A stretch of 64,000 nt of DNA from assembly GCA_965219005.1 (NCBI GenBank), contig CBDCMS010000004.1:3968001-4032000 (forward strand). Reading direction: 5' to 3'. The DNA comes from CAUZIZ01 sp965219005. Lineage in GTDB: Bacteria; Acidobacteriota; UBA6911; RPQK01; JAJDTT01. A model generated the notes under the pieces. It saw nothing but the letters and a program-made list of their open reading frames with translations. It was not told the DNA's origin and did not search any database. Both the position numbers and the translations under genes were made by a program. Positions 26,956-36,112 of this stretch are shown here, in pieces. The first letter of the stretch is position 1. Every line of letters begins with the position of its first letter.

Positions 26956-27026
26956 GAGGCTGCGCGCGATGCCGTGCATGACCAGCGCCGTCTCTCTCTG
27001 CCTCTTCTGCTAGCGAGGACTCAACA

Positions 27027-28340
27027 ATGGCACAGAGTCAAAAGAACCCACTTGAGGGCATTGAGCCGGATGAAGTCGTGCACTCCTATGACTCGCTCGG
27101 GTTGGCGGATTGGAGTGACCTGGAGCTCCTTCGCAAGGCAGCTCAAATCGTCTCCAAGCCAAAGCAGAAGTTCAGTAGCTTCGCGATGCACGCTCCGCTC
27201 GAGCTCCTGGCCCGGTTCTGCCTGCTCCCTCTGGTCGCACCGAAGAACCGTAGACTCGCCAGAATGTAGATTGTCGCGGCGTCGGCGGTGTATCAATCCG
27301 CAGGGCCTGCGGTGAAGGACCTCGACGTCGAGACACTGGACGACGCTTCGCCCGCAGAGATAGCCTCCTCTTTGAAAGAGGCGATTCAAGAAGGCAATGT
27401 CTCTCGAAGTGATCAGCTCTTTGCAGCTCTGGTCGATCGCTCTGATGGCCTGACCGTCGTGGACAGCATTGCCCACGCGTCGCTGAGGACGCTCACCGGG
27501 GCCGCTCACACCCACATCGGTTTGATGCTGTTGACACGGCTGGCGGCCGACGCTGATCCTGAACTGCTGCGACTGCCACGTGCGGGTGTTCTGTATATTG
27601 CCGAGGCGCCCGACTTCAACCTCAAACCAACCACAGGGCCCGGCAGGCTGGAGGATCTGGAAAAGGCCCTGGCCGAGGTGCCCTCGGGTTCCACTTCCAA
27701 TACCAGTGTCCGCGGTCTGGTGGAAGCAGCCGAGGAGGCAGGACTCGTCGAAGACGTTCTCGGGGATGCCCTCAACCGGGGCACAACGACGGTAAGCTGC
27801 GAGGACGTGATCCGAACCGCGTGCCGCATTGCTGCCCTGTCGATGCTGGCCGACTCACCGGCGGCTGCCAAGTATGGTTGGACCCATTGCTTGACTCTCC
27901 CTCAAGCCGCGTGGGCTCTCGCCCGCGTCTTCAAGAGCAGTTCATTTCATACCCAAGCTGCGCAGTCAGCCGTTACCTGGGTAACGTCCTTTCGCGCCGG
28001 CCTGGGCAATGGCCGTCTCGAGACACAGTTGGAACTCACAGCCGTGAAGATGGATATTGCCGAGGCGCTGGATCATTCTCCCCAAGCAGCGGCGGCGGTG
28101 GCAGGGCACGCCGAACCGAGGGAACAGCAGAGGCTTATTCGAGTCCTCGCGAGCGAAGCGGCCATTCGAAACGACGCGCACCTGATCAAGTACACCCGGG
28201 CCTGCCTGGATCTAGCCGCGATGGACCCGGAGCAGGAACGATTCTATTACGCGGCCGCGGCCTATCTATGCTCCTTGTGGTGCAAGGAGGAACCGAGTGA
28301 GGCCATCGTTGAGGGTCTGGCCGCTAGACCCGGTCTTTGA
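27027..28340 (+). pseudogene. Unidentified helical protein gene interrupted by an in-frame TAG
   Basis: An 80-codon frame (MAQSQKNPLEGIEPDE ... MHAPLELLARFCLLPLV) stops at TAG 27267-27269. The very same frame continues open for 356 codons to 28340 (IVAASAVYQSAGPAVKD ... SMLADSPAAAKYGWTHC ... YYAAAAYLCSLWCKEE). Read through, the product would be 437 residues, mostly alpha-helical. TAG lies where CAG (Gln) would give RMQIVAAS, so one C-to-T change is enough. GTG at 27288 could reinitiate translation, but no ribosome site precedes it. I do not recognise the family with certainty. Confidence 0.65.
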
Positions 28341-28371
28341 GCCTTCAAAAAAGGACTGGGAGGCCAGCAGC

Positions 28372-28589
28372 TTGAGCTCCCGTGGAGTTATCAGGCTGGA
28401 TGTCTTCGGTCGCAGGGTAGAGCTCGCCCGTTCGGACGACAAGTGGAAGGCCTTCTACCTGGGAAGTGAAGGAAAGAAGAGGCCAGCGTGCCATCGTCGA
28501 TCCCAGGGTCGCAGCTTGAACGATGTTTTGCCGACCTTTGTCACGAGTGGGTATCCGAAAGACATCCTGCTGTGAGGCGAGTGGATTGA
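28372..28589 (+). pseudogene. DUF7661-like small protein, one frameshift
   Basis: A TTG at 28372, preceded by GGGAGG at 8 nt, opens MSSRGVIRLDVFGRRVEL, ARSDDKWKAFYLGSEGKKRPA. One base is missing near 28488; the next frame continues VPSSIPGSQLERCFAD, LCHEWVSERHPAVRRVD to TGA 28587-28589. Together they give about 72 residues with the layout of DUF7661 proteins. Its position 31 bp after the preceding gene suggests co-transcription. Confidence 0.5.
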
Positions 28590-28720
28590 AGTTAGACCAG
28601 ACTACCAGCTCGCTCGCAAGCGTGATCCGACTCGCAGTCGTGAGCGAGAAGGTATCCAGCGGATGCAGAATCTCAATCCCGCCCAGTCCTGCTGTCTGGC
28701 AGGCCTTGAACAGGATCCTA

Positions 28721-29179
28721 TCAGGTGTCATCTCTCTGCCGGATTTCAGACCCGTCAGGAATCGACGTTACTACAAGGCCTGATTGGGACGAGTAGTGCC
28801 GCCGGACCATGGCTTGCCCAGGTCTCAGACCCAGCCTCTCGTAGAAAGGGACCAACTTGGGATCACACACGAGATCGATCATGTAAAGATGCTTCAGCCG
28901 ACGGAGCATTCTGCGAGCCAGTTCGGACCCGATTCCGCGCCGCCGATACTCTTTTCTCACTTCGAGCAGCGGGATGTGGGCGGAGAGGATGCCGTCGGAC
29001 AGCGCGTTTATGAAGCCAACGACCTCGTCGGAGCCAGGGACGAGCGCAAGTTCCACGGCGAAGCTCCGACGTAGAATGGCCAAGAGCGTTTCGGCGGACG
29101 GGGGAGTGGGCCACCCTTCGAAGAAGCCTTCCAGCTGGGACGCGGAGATTCCATCGATACCATCCCTGTATTGAATCAT
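28721..29179 (-). CDS. GNAT family N-acetyltransferase
   Basis: A 152-residue GNAT protein. The core includes VELALVPGSDEVVGFINALSDG, then IPLLEVRKEYRRRGIGSELARRML with the acetyl-CoA loop RRRGIG, then DLVCDPKLVPFYERLGL. It is divergent from the HAD gene and intact, unlike most of its neighbours. Substrate unknown. Confidence 0.82.
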   Translation of the reverse strand: MIQYRDGIDGISASQLEGFFEGWPTPPSAETLLAILRRSFAVELALVPGSDEVVGFINALSDGILSAHIPLLEVRKEYRRRGIGSELARRMLRRLKHLYMIDLVCDPKLVPFYERLGLRPGQAMVRRHYSSQSGLVVTSIPDGSEIRQRDDT

Positions 29180-29252
29180 TTAAACCAGTTCGTCCAAGGA
29201 TTCTTCTGCCTGTATAGTACAACAGGACGGCGACCGATCTAGGGGAATCAGA

Positions 29253-29965
29253 ATGCTGGCTTCGGATCTGCTCTTTGACCTCGATGGGACTATTACGGAT
29301 TCACGATTAGGGATCGTTCGATCCATTCAACATGGGCTGCGAATGGTGCGAGGCCCAAGAAGATCCGCGTCTCAGCTTGAGCGTTTCGTTGGCCCCCCTC
29401 TTCATGACTCCTTTGCCGAAGTCCTGGGAACCGATGACCAGCGTCTAATCTGGCAGGCAGTAGCCTGCTACCGGGAGAGGTACGCCAGGGTGGGTTATAC
29501 CGAGGCCAACCTGCACACTGGGATCTGTGCTGTTCTGGAAGAATTGTCCAGCCAGGGAGCACGTCTCTGGGTGGCTACAGCGAAACCTACCATCTACGCG
29601 GAGCACGTCTCTGGGTGGCTACAGCGAAACCTACCATCTACGCGGAGAAAGTAATCGAGCATTTTTCCCTCGGTCCCTTGTTCGCCGGAATCCTGGGTTC
29701 CGAGCTTTCTGGTCAACGGAGCTCGAAGTCAGACATAGTTCGAGACGCGCTCAGTCTCTGGTCCATTCGTCCGGGGGAGGCCGTAATGATCGGCGATCGC
29801 CGACACGACATTGAGGGTGCACGCGATAACGATGTTAAAGGAATCGGCGTCCTTTGGGGAGTGGGATCACGGCGAGAGTTGGAGAGTGTTGGGGCCGATT
29901 TCATTGTCAAGTCACCTCTTGAACTAGCCGAGGTTCTATCCAATCGGAAGCGCGCACCAGGGTGA
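29253..29965 (+). pseudogene. HAD-superfamily phosphatase (Gph-like), disrupted by a 44-bp tandem duplication
   Basis: Motif I (LLFDLDGTITDSR), the helical cap (FVGPPLHDSFAEVLG), motif II (LWVATAKPTIYAE) and motif IV (MIGDRRHDIEGARDNDVKGIGVLWG) are all present. A perfect 44-bp tandem repeat at 29557-29644 shifts the frame after motif II. Removing one copy restores a roughly 222-residue phosphoglycolate-phosphatase-like protein. In the current sequence translation ends at 29654 before motif IV. Start ATG 29253 has AGGGGAA upstream. Confidence 0.85.
29557..29644. repeat. Perfect 44-bp tandem duplication inside the HAD gene
   Basis: Bases 29557-29600 and 29601-29644 are identical. The unit is 44 bp (not a multiple of 3), so it destroys the frame. 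The absence of any mismatch implies a very recent event, a reversible slippage site, or an assembly error. Confidence 0.9.
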
Positions 29966-30059
29966 ACCCCTTTTTGGCGAGGGACACTTGACGGGGGGAT
30001 TCCTTGTGAAGAGATGAGCCTGAACTGCGGAAGCCTTCCAACTTGAGGGAGCGACTACA

Positions 30060-30605
30060 GTGCTAATGGATTCAGGGCGACAGCTATTGCGAGACCGTCG
30101 CATGCTGCTGGTCGGCGATGCCCAGGTAGAGGACGCCAGAGCCATTCTCGAATACGTCGAGGAGATCAGCGGCGAATCCGACTTCCTCAGCTTTGGTCCC
30201 GGTGAATTCGGACTCTCTGAGTCGGAGGAAAGGGACGTTCTTCGCAAGTATCAGGAGTTGGAGAACCACCTGTTCATTCTTGGTTTGATAGAAGATCGAA
30301 TCATCACCAGCCTTAGCTTCTCCGCAGGCCATCGTCCCAGGAACCGACACAGTGGCGAATTCGGGATGTCCGTACGCCAGGAATACTGGGGGCTCGGGAT
30401 CGGGTCATTCATGCTCGACGCACTGATTGAATGGGCTCGAAACAGGGGCATCGTGAGAAAGATCAACCTCCGAGTCCGAACCGACAATCAACGGGCGATC
30501 CAGCTCTACGAACGCAAGGGTTTCGTTAACGAAGGGACCATTCACAAGGAGATACGGTTGGGAGACAGCTATTTCGACCATCACTTGATGGGCCTGGAAC
30601 TGTGA
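30060..30605 (+). CDS. GNAT family N-acetyltransferase (RimJ/RimL-like)
   Basis: A 181-residue protein. The core shows HLFILGLIEDRIITSLSFSA, EFGMSVRQEYWGLGIGSFMLDALIEWA (acetyl-CoA loop WGLGIG) and KINLRVRTDNQRAIQLYERKGFVNEG. The NQRAIxLYERxGF signature suits protein- or aminoglycoside-type acetyltransferases. GTG at 30060 has GAGGGAG at 8 nt; ATG at 30066 is the alternative. Intact and on the plus strand, about 95 bp after the disrupted HAD gene. Confidence 0.85.
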   Translation: MLMDSGRQLLRDRRMLLVGDAQVEDARAILEYVEEISGESDFLSFGPGEFGLSESEERDVLRKYQELENHLFILGLIEDRIITSLSFSAGHRPRNRHSGEFGMSVRQEYWGLGIGSFMLDALIEWARNRGIVRKINLRVRTDNQRAIQLYERKGFVNEGTIHKEIRLGDSYFDHHLMGLEL

Positions 30606-30710
30606 AGGGCAGTGGCATCTCAACCCATTGGGGCGGTTTCCGTTTCCTTGTCAGCCCGGCCGTCGAAGTACTCACACCAAAGTTCGTCCACTCTAAGAAG
30701 GGAGTTGATC

Positions 30711-31060
30711 TTGTACGCTTTGTTGCTGACCTGGGACCTTTCCAAGAAAGATCCCACCATTCTCCAGGAGCTTCGATCCTACATCGCTGCGGAATCCTGG
30801 CAGGCTACCGCGGTAGCAAGGGACTGGTACAGAAAGTCTGGTTTTCGGACGAGCGGATCGGCGTATTTGGAGCTTTCTATCTCTGGGAAAAACGAGAAGG
30901 TCTGGAGAAGGAAGTCTCCACCATGTACCGGATCGAAGCAAGGACGGGCATAAAGCCAGCCGTTCGGAGGTTCGAGGTAGAGGCTATTCAGGAAGGCAAT
31001 CACCAGGTTGAAAGGCTCCTACAGCAAGGTAAGACATGGGCAGCCGATCGAGATGAGTAG
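30711..31060 (+). pseudogene. YdhR/ABM-type monooxygenase-like small protein, one frameshift
   Basis: AGAAGGGAG 6 nt upstream points to a TTG start at 30711: (M)YALLLTWDLSKKDPT, ILQELRSYIAAESWQ. One base is missing near 30803, and the next frame continues YRGSKGLVQKVWFSDE, RIGVFGAFYLWEKREGLEKE and IKPAVRRFEVEAIQEG. The joined roughly 100-residue core is a dimeric alpha/beta-barrel fold as in YdhR-type proteins. The frame ends at TAG 31058-31060. Confidence 0.7.
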
Positions 31061-31158
31061 AAGACGGGTCGCTTAGACGACCCACTGATGGGCCGCCGAA
31101 TGAATTTGAGACCTCCAAATCCCGTTCGACGTGATATTGCTCCCCGTGAGGTGTCCCT

Positions 31159-31776
31159 ATGAACCGCCGACGAACCATTGGTGCCGTAATATTTCCGGAC
31201 TTCCAGCTACTGGATGTGTTCGGCCCGCTGGCGATGTACGGCATGCTGGCGGAGGATTTTGAGATCCGTCTCGTTACAGAAGGAGGCGGCGAGATCGCCA
31301 GTAGTCAGGGACCTCGGTCGCTCAGCGATGATAGCTTCGAAGGGAGGTGCCAGTACGACATCTTGCTAATTCCGGGAGGATCAGGGACACGGAGACAGGT
31401 AGCCAATCCGGTTTTGCTGGAGTGGTTGAAGGCGCAGGCGAAGACGGCCGAGTTCGTAACTTCCGTCTGCACCGGCAGCGCGATTCTGGCAACGGCCGGG
31501 ATTCTAGATGGCATACGCGCAACGACGAACAAGATGGCTTTCAAGTGGGCAACGTCCCAGGGACCGGAAGTCTCCTGGCAAAGACAGGCAAGGTGGGTCG
31601 AGGATGGCAAGTTCTTCACATCATCCGGTGTCTCGGCTGGAATCGATATGACCCTAGCTCTGATCGCGAAGATCTTCGACCGAGAAACAGCGATCCAGAT
31701 TGCTACGCGTGCAGAGTATGAATGGCACGAGAATCCGGATTGGGACCCCTTTGCGAAGGTCCACGGTTTGGTCTAG
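31159..31776 (+). CDS. DJ-1/PfpI family protein (isonitrile-hydratase-like)
   Basis: A 205-residue protein: IGAVIFPDFQLLDVFGPLAMYGML, YDILLIPGGSGTRRQV, then the nucleophile elbow EFVTSVCTGSAILATAGILDG with the catalytic Cys, and FFTSSGVSAGIDMTLALIA. Members include isonitrile hydratases and the sensor half of AraC-like regulators; no helix-turn-helix is present here. GTG TCC CT precedes the ATG without a strong ribosome site. Confidence 0.88.
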   Translation: MNRRRTIGAVIFPDFQLLDVFGPLAMYGMLAEDFEIRLVTEGGGEIASSQGPRSLSDDSFEGRCQYDILLIPGGSGTRRQVANPVLLEWLKAQAKTAEFVTSVCTGSAILATAGILDGIRATTNKMAFKWATSQGPEVSWQRQARWVEDGKFFTSSGVSAGIDMTLALIAKIFDRETAIQIATRAEYEWHENPDWDPFAKVHGLV

Positions 31777-31779
31777 ATC

Positions 31780-31952
31780 CAGCGGACTTCAATGGCCAGA
31801 TCGAGTATTACCTATTCGGGGACATCGATGAGGCACACGGCAAGGCGTTGTGTGACGTGGTTGGAGAGGTAGCAGTGGATTACCGGTTCCCTGTGACCGG
31901 CGATCGGCAGTTCAGTCAGTGCGGGACTCTTCTGTTCAAGAAGCGGGAGTGA
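31780..31952 (+). pseudogene. C-terminal fragment of an unidentified protein
   Basis: The frame DFNGQIEYYLFGDIDEAHG, KALCDVVGEVAVDYRFPVTG, DRQFSQCGTLLFKKRE ends at TGA 31950-31952. It reads like protein but has no start outside the DJ-1 gene that precedes it. It may be the tail of a gene cut by the insertion that ends at the nearby tRNA relic. Family not recognised. Confidence 0.35.
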
Positions 31953-32043
31953 GAGGCATCTCTGCTGGAAGCGGACTCACTGTCTCCCAAATGTCTCCCA
32001 CTGTGGTTCCTAACGTTTCCTAACGATTCGGCACTTCTTACGA

Positions 32044-32093
32044 ACGGACTTCTAATCCGTAGGTCGCCGGTTTGAATCTTGCCGGGCGTACCA
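32044..32093 (+). tRNA. Decayed 3' half of tRNA-Arg(UCU), probable attachment-site scar
   Basis: An anticodon arm with a perfect 5-bp stem (ACGGA/TCCGT) and loop CTTCTAA (anticodon TCT) is followed by a variable region, a degenerate T arm around TTTGAAT, and CGGGCGTACCA with encoded CCA. The 5' half (acceptor strand and D arm) is absent: upstream bases do not fold. It cannot be functional. Integrative elements regenerate or duplicate the 3' ends of tRNA genes, so this is best read as an att remnant. Confidence 0.7.
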
Positions 32094-32246
32094 TTCTTTT
32101 CAATGACTTGCACCGGCTGTTGTTCCCCAAAGACCCCATTAATCTGGAAATTGTAACCGGAATTGTAACCGCGCCAACCCAACTCCAGCCAAGGGATTGG
32201 GTTAGATAGCCGAGTAAGCAGTTCTGTTTGGATGTGAAGATGAGGT

Positions 32247-32289
32247 GTAGTAGCCCAGATCTGACCTTACAAACAGTGTCAGAGTAGAT
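32247..32289. repeat. 43-nt dispersed repeat, copy 1
   Basis: TAGCCCAGATCTGACC, one variable base, then TACAAACAGTGTCAG matches 45072-45114 with about three or four mismatches, and a weaker copy occurs at 39221-39247. CTGAC...GTCAG forms a dyad. The other two copies flank the 3' ends of the group II introns. Confidence 0.65.
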
Positions 32290-32666
32290 TGCCCCGACCG
32301 GCAGCTTCCGCCAGATGTCGCTGAGATTCGGGGTTCGTAATGTGATCAACGTCACCCTTGGCGGATTCTGTTCAATGATAGACTCTTTAGGCTGTTTGCC
32401 TGGATCTGCTCCTCTACAGAGGGGAAAGATTGCGCTCCGAGCGCTGTCTTCTGCGGAAGGTGGTGCTGGCGGCTCCTTCAGAAGGATCCAGGCCGGCATC
32501 TGATTGCATCCATCCGGCTCTGGGATGGATTTTCTCCTGCCTTGATTGGCAACAATCCCCTCACATAGAGAGCAGGACCAGGGATCGAGATTGATTCCGA
32601 CCATGGACCGGCGTGGCTGTCGAGTCGGACGCGTCAGTCTAAATAGTTTGGAAGGGATGAGACAGC

Positions 32667-35096
32667 TTGTTGTTTTTACATCGAGCGGCTGCAGCGTTGA
32701 TATTGTTGGGTTCGTCGGTCTTGGTTTCGGCGGAGCCACGGCCCATCGTTCAGGTGGTGACTCCGGATGGTGTGATGAATGTGGTTCCGGTCAGCGAGGA
32801 GCGCTGGTCGCTGCCGACCGGCGCCGCCGGAAGCCGCGAGAACCCTATAGTCCTGGATCAAGTCGACGCGGTCAGCCTGAAGATCGGGGACCGAGTCAAC
32901 CCCAATTGGGGCACCGGTAGCTCCTCTGTCAACGGTGCCAATCCTCAGACTACCTTCCCGATTCGTGAGGCTCTAGGTGTGTTCTGTGTCGGATGTAACG
33001 GACCTAGACCCTCCATCTCGATTGTAAACTGGAAGCGTCTGTCCATGAATCGTCGCGCCACAATGGTGGCCCGGGTGAGCTTGGGCGTAGACGCGACCGA
33101 CCCCAAGACCGTCTACAACGATTTCAATTCGATCATGATCGAAGTCTGGTTCAAGCGGGGGGTAGAGGTCCACAACCGAATTCCGAGCGTGGAAGCAGGG
33201 CCGGATCAGGTAGTCCGGGGGAAGCAGTCAGTAACCTTGGTCGGAGAGGCATCCGACCCGGACGGTGATGCGTTGGTTATTGCCTGGACACAGACCTCAG
33301 GGCCAGAGGTCAATTTAACCAAGGTCGGCAAGACCGGAGCGAGCTTCGTTGCGCCCGACGTTTCGAGGGATACCACCCTGACGTTTACTCTGACGGTCGA
33401 GGATGCAAAAGGCGGCGTGGCGACCGACCAGGTTCAGGTCACGGTCAAGGACAACCATCCTCCGGAAGTGAGTCCGCCGGCTGATCAGAGGGTCAGTTCG
33501 GGAACTGTCGTGGAGTTGACGGCGGTGGCAAGCGACCCGGACGGAGACCCTCTCACCTACCTGTGGTCTCAGACCTCGGGTCCACCAGGCCAAATCCTAC
33601 AGGCCGATCAGCGCACTGCAAACCTGACGACCCCAATTGTGGATGCCGAGGCGGAGATGGAGTTGGAGCTTCATGTCAGTGATGGCCATTTCCCCGTCGT
33701 AACAAGCTTCCGGATCTGGGTCGAGCCGGGATATCCGAACTCGATCATCCTTCCCGCCGGTGCGAAGACCAGCCACCAACGATTTGAGAACACCTTTGTC
33801 GGCGTGACCGTCGCCAACCTCAACCCGCATGCGAACCAGGTGAGCTTTTACGGTCGAGATTCGCACGGGACCGAGTTGCTCGACACTCCCCTGGACCAAT
33901 CTCTGGCGGCCCAGGGACAGAGGGCTTTCCTGACACAGGAGATAGTGGGTTCGGCAACCGAGACGGTGGCGCTCCTGGCCCGAGGGCATAGCGGACCCAT
34001 TCAAACCTTATTCATGGTTGGGGACTTCGATTCCAGGCGGCTGGACGGCATCGGCGGCGCGCTCGACAAATCGAGGCTTCTCTACTTCCCCCTGGCGCGT
34101 CACCAGGGCAGTCTGGAGACCACCTTGATCTTCGTTTTCAATGAAGGGGAGGAAGGTGACCCTGCAGTCGCACTTCGGCTCTACCAGTCCGACGGGACCC
34201 TCGATCGCGAGACCTCACTGCCGATTACTGCCTTCGGGGTGATAACGGGGACTCTTGGCGAGATCTTTGGAGAGCCCCTGGAGATCAGTAATGGCTATTT
34301 GGAAGTCGAGAGCGAACAGCTCTTGAGTGGTGTCGAGTTCCTGGCCCGAGAAGAGACTTTCTCGGCCATGGCCGCTCAGCTCGGTACGGAAGCCCGCTTC
34401 TTTCGGGTTCCTCATCTTTTTGTGGATGAATACGGAGGCGACACAGAGATCCGGCTGCTCAACGTAGGTGAAGAAAAAACCCTGGTAGAGATCTGGGCTA
34501 TTGACGACAGCTCTAACGAGCTGGGGCAGGCAGAGGTCATCGTCATGCCGAAAGAAATGTTCGTGGGAGGAGCACGAGCCCTCTTGGCACTGGATCCGAG
34601 TGAAGCGAACCCCGTCATCACCGGTCATTTGATGCTGAAGACCAGCGCGGGAAAGCTGTTCCGCTATTGGATCCAGCAGCCGGGGACCTTGGTGGGAACA
34701 GTCAGCTTCAGCGGAAACGGAGGCCAGTTCCGTTCGACACTGCCCCTGGTCTCGGAGGGACGCAAAGAAACACTGCTACTTCACGTTGCTCAGTCCCAGG
34801 TGCTGAGGATGTTTACAGGGGTATCGATTCTCAATCCTCGAACCCGTCCTGCTCAGGTCACAGTCCAGGCCTATTCCGAAAGCGGAGAGGCAACTGCGGA
34901 ACGGACCTTGCTGTTGGAACCGGATCATCGGGTGGTGGATGTCCTCGACGGAGACGGTTTCTTCGGACCCGGCTTCGAACAGGTCGGCGGCCACCTGAAG
35001 ATCCTCAGCGATCTGCCAGTGATGGTCTTCGCTCTCTTCGGCGATTTCGACTCCCAATTCCTCTCGGCAATCGAGGGGCAGGCACGCGTCGAGTGA
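32667..35096 (+). CDS. Large secreted protein with two PKD/REJ-like domains
   Basis: An 809-residue exported protein starting at TTG 32667 behind GAAGGGA. A signal peptide (residues 1-22) is followed by an unfamiliar N-terminal domain, then two tandem PKD-like beta domains (about 171-262 and 263-355), each with SDPDGDxLxYxWxQTSGP. The remaining 450 residues are beta-rich modules such as FVGVTVANLNPHANQVSFYG and FTGVSILNPRTRPAQVTVQAY. Similar modules occur in the proteins at 36.3, 50.9-54.4 and 61.5 kb. It probably sits on the cell surface or in the matrix. No catalytic motif seen. Confidence 0.8.
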   Translation: MLFLHRAAAALILLGSSVLVSAEPRPIVQVVTPDGVMNVVPVSEERWSLPTGAAGSRENPIVLDQVDAVSLKIGDRVNPNWGTGSSSVNGANPQTTFPIREALGVFCVGCNGPRPSISIVNWKRLSMNRRATMVARVSLGVDATDPKTVYNDFNSIMIEVWFKRGVEVHNRIPSVEAGPDQVVRGKQSVTLVGEASDPDGDALVIAWTQTSGPEVNLTKVGKTGASFVAPDVSRDTTLTFTLTVEDAKGGVATDQVQVTVKDNHPPEVSPPADQRVSSGTVVELTAVASDPDGDPLTYLWSQTSGPPGQILQADQRTANLTTPIVDAEAEMELELHVSDGHFPVVTSFRIWVEPGYPNSIILPAGAKTSHQRFENTFVGVTVANLNPHANQVSFYGRDSHGTELLDTPLDQSLAAQGQRAFLTQEIVGSATETVALLARGHSGPIQTLFMVGDFDSRRLDGIGGALDKSRLLYFPLARHQGSLETTLIFVFNEGEEGDPAVALRLYQSDGTLDRETSLPITAFGVITGTLGEIFGEPLEISNGYLEVESEQLLSGVEFLAREETFSAMAAQLGTEARFFRVPHLFVDEYGGDTEIRLLNVGEEKTLVEIWAIDDSSNELGQAEVIVMPKEMFVGGARALLALDPSEANPVITGHLMLKTSAGKLFRYWIQQPGTLVGTVSFSGNGGQFRSTLPLVSEGRKETLLLHVAQSQVLRMFTGVSILNPRTRPAQVTVQAYSESGEATAERTLLLEPDHRVVDVLDGDGFFGPGFEQVGGHLKILSDLPVMVFALFGDFDSQFLSAIEGQARVE

Positions 35097-35650
35097 CGGA
35101 CCCGCATCGTGTGCGCTTGGTGCTTCTCCAGGGAAGTGTTGTTGACCTCCCCCAGGGGTGTCGCAACCCGTGATCCTACCTGGAGTTCCGAGTCGGATTC
35201 TGCCATCAAACAGGTATGAAGCACAGCAGAACACGATCTCGCTGCTGTCCAAACCCCGACTACCGCTGCAATTAGTGCGGCAGAACCTTCTCTTCCACCC
35301 ACAGAACACCCCATTTTTAGCTGCGCAAACCCCGGTCTTTGTTCGATGAAGTCGTCCAAATGTGTGTCCACGGTCTTGCGATTTCGACTATGGCCAGGAT
35401 CGAACGGATGGCCCCGGGCACAGTTGCCCGCTGGCTCGAATCGGCGGCGACATAACGACGGTGACGGGTTCACGTGCCTCGATAACCTTACCCCTGCTCC
35501 CGTGCAACCTTTGTAGGACCGCGTTTGGTAATCGGCTGATGGGTTCGTGCAAAGCGCGCCTTTCAGAAGAAGCGTTAGGGCGGATGTCCGCTTTGGGTCG
35601 ATTTCTGCCGGTGGGAAATTTGAATTCACGCTGAACCGACCGGCTGCTTT

Positions 35651-35799
35651 TAGGCGAGGCTGTGTGAAAAGTCATTCATGATTTCGGATTTGAAATTTTG
35701 ACTTCGTAGGATCGCGTGCAAGCCACGATCTCCGTCCTAGGAAGGGTAAAGAGACCCCTAAATCGAAGAGGTTTTGGACTTTTCACACACCCTCGCCTA
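35651..35799. mobile_element. MITE-like element, 149 bp with 23-bp terminal inverted repeats
   Basis: The ends at 35651-35673 and 35777-35799 are reverse complements with one mismatch (TAGGCGAGG, then TGTGTGAAAAGTC). The 100-bp interior has no coding capacity. Imperfect complementarity extends outward (GGCTGCTTT / GGCCGCTTC). It is therefore a non-autonomous miniature transposable element; no matching transposase is in the window. It sits in the 1.25-kb gap between two secreted-protein genes, otherwise without recognisable genes. Confidence 0.8.
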
Positions 35800-36112
35800 G
35801 AAGCGGCCAGTCAAATCTTTCCAGAAAGCGTCGAACTGAACGACCGTAAACGGACCAAGAGCAGTCATGCGACCACGAAGAGCTTGTTGCTGAAAAGAAG
35901 GGGTCGCCTTTTCGAGAAACAAGGACAAGGACGGCAGTTTCAAGCACACGACCAGCTTCGCAGCGAACGAGATTCCGAGTGTCAGCGGAAAAGGCGGATT
36001 GAATTCCGCCTATGCTTCCGATTTCTATGTATGCCGTCCCCTGACATTGCCCTTCCAGACCCAAAGATCTAGTATTCGCTAGACAGGCTCCCCCTGTATC
36101 CTGGAGGTCCCG

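Larger units (their letters stand above)
31953..32666. other. Intergenic boundary region with tRNA relic and dispersed repeat
   Basis: No intact gene is visible. It starts with TGTCTCCCAAATGTCTCCCAC, a sequence often seen near integrase 3' ends, then the tRNA-Arg relic (32044-32093), two ATTGTAACCG motifs (32150-32180) and the 43-nt repeat at 32247-32289. Downstream to 32650 I see nothing recognisable except the start region of the next gene. Confidence 0.5.

Noticed and set aside
28345..28731. Minus-strand 128-codon frame between two small genes
   Set aside because: Its left half is antisense to the DUF7661-like gene, and the right half alone has no recognisable features.
32657..32920. ATG 32657 frame (MRQLVVFTSSGC...) as the start of the PKD-like gene
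   Set aside because: It is out of frame with the protein. The TTG at 32667 gives a proper signal peptide in the correct frame.
35440..35590. CATAACGACGG ... GCGTTAGGG as an attC-like pair
   Set aside because: The core heptamers do not fit the consensus and the interior does not fold as an attC.
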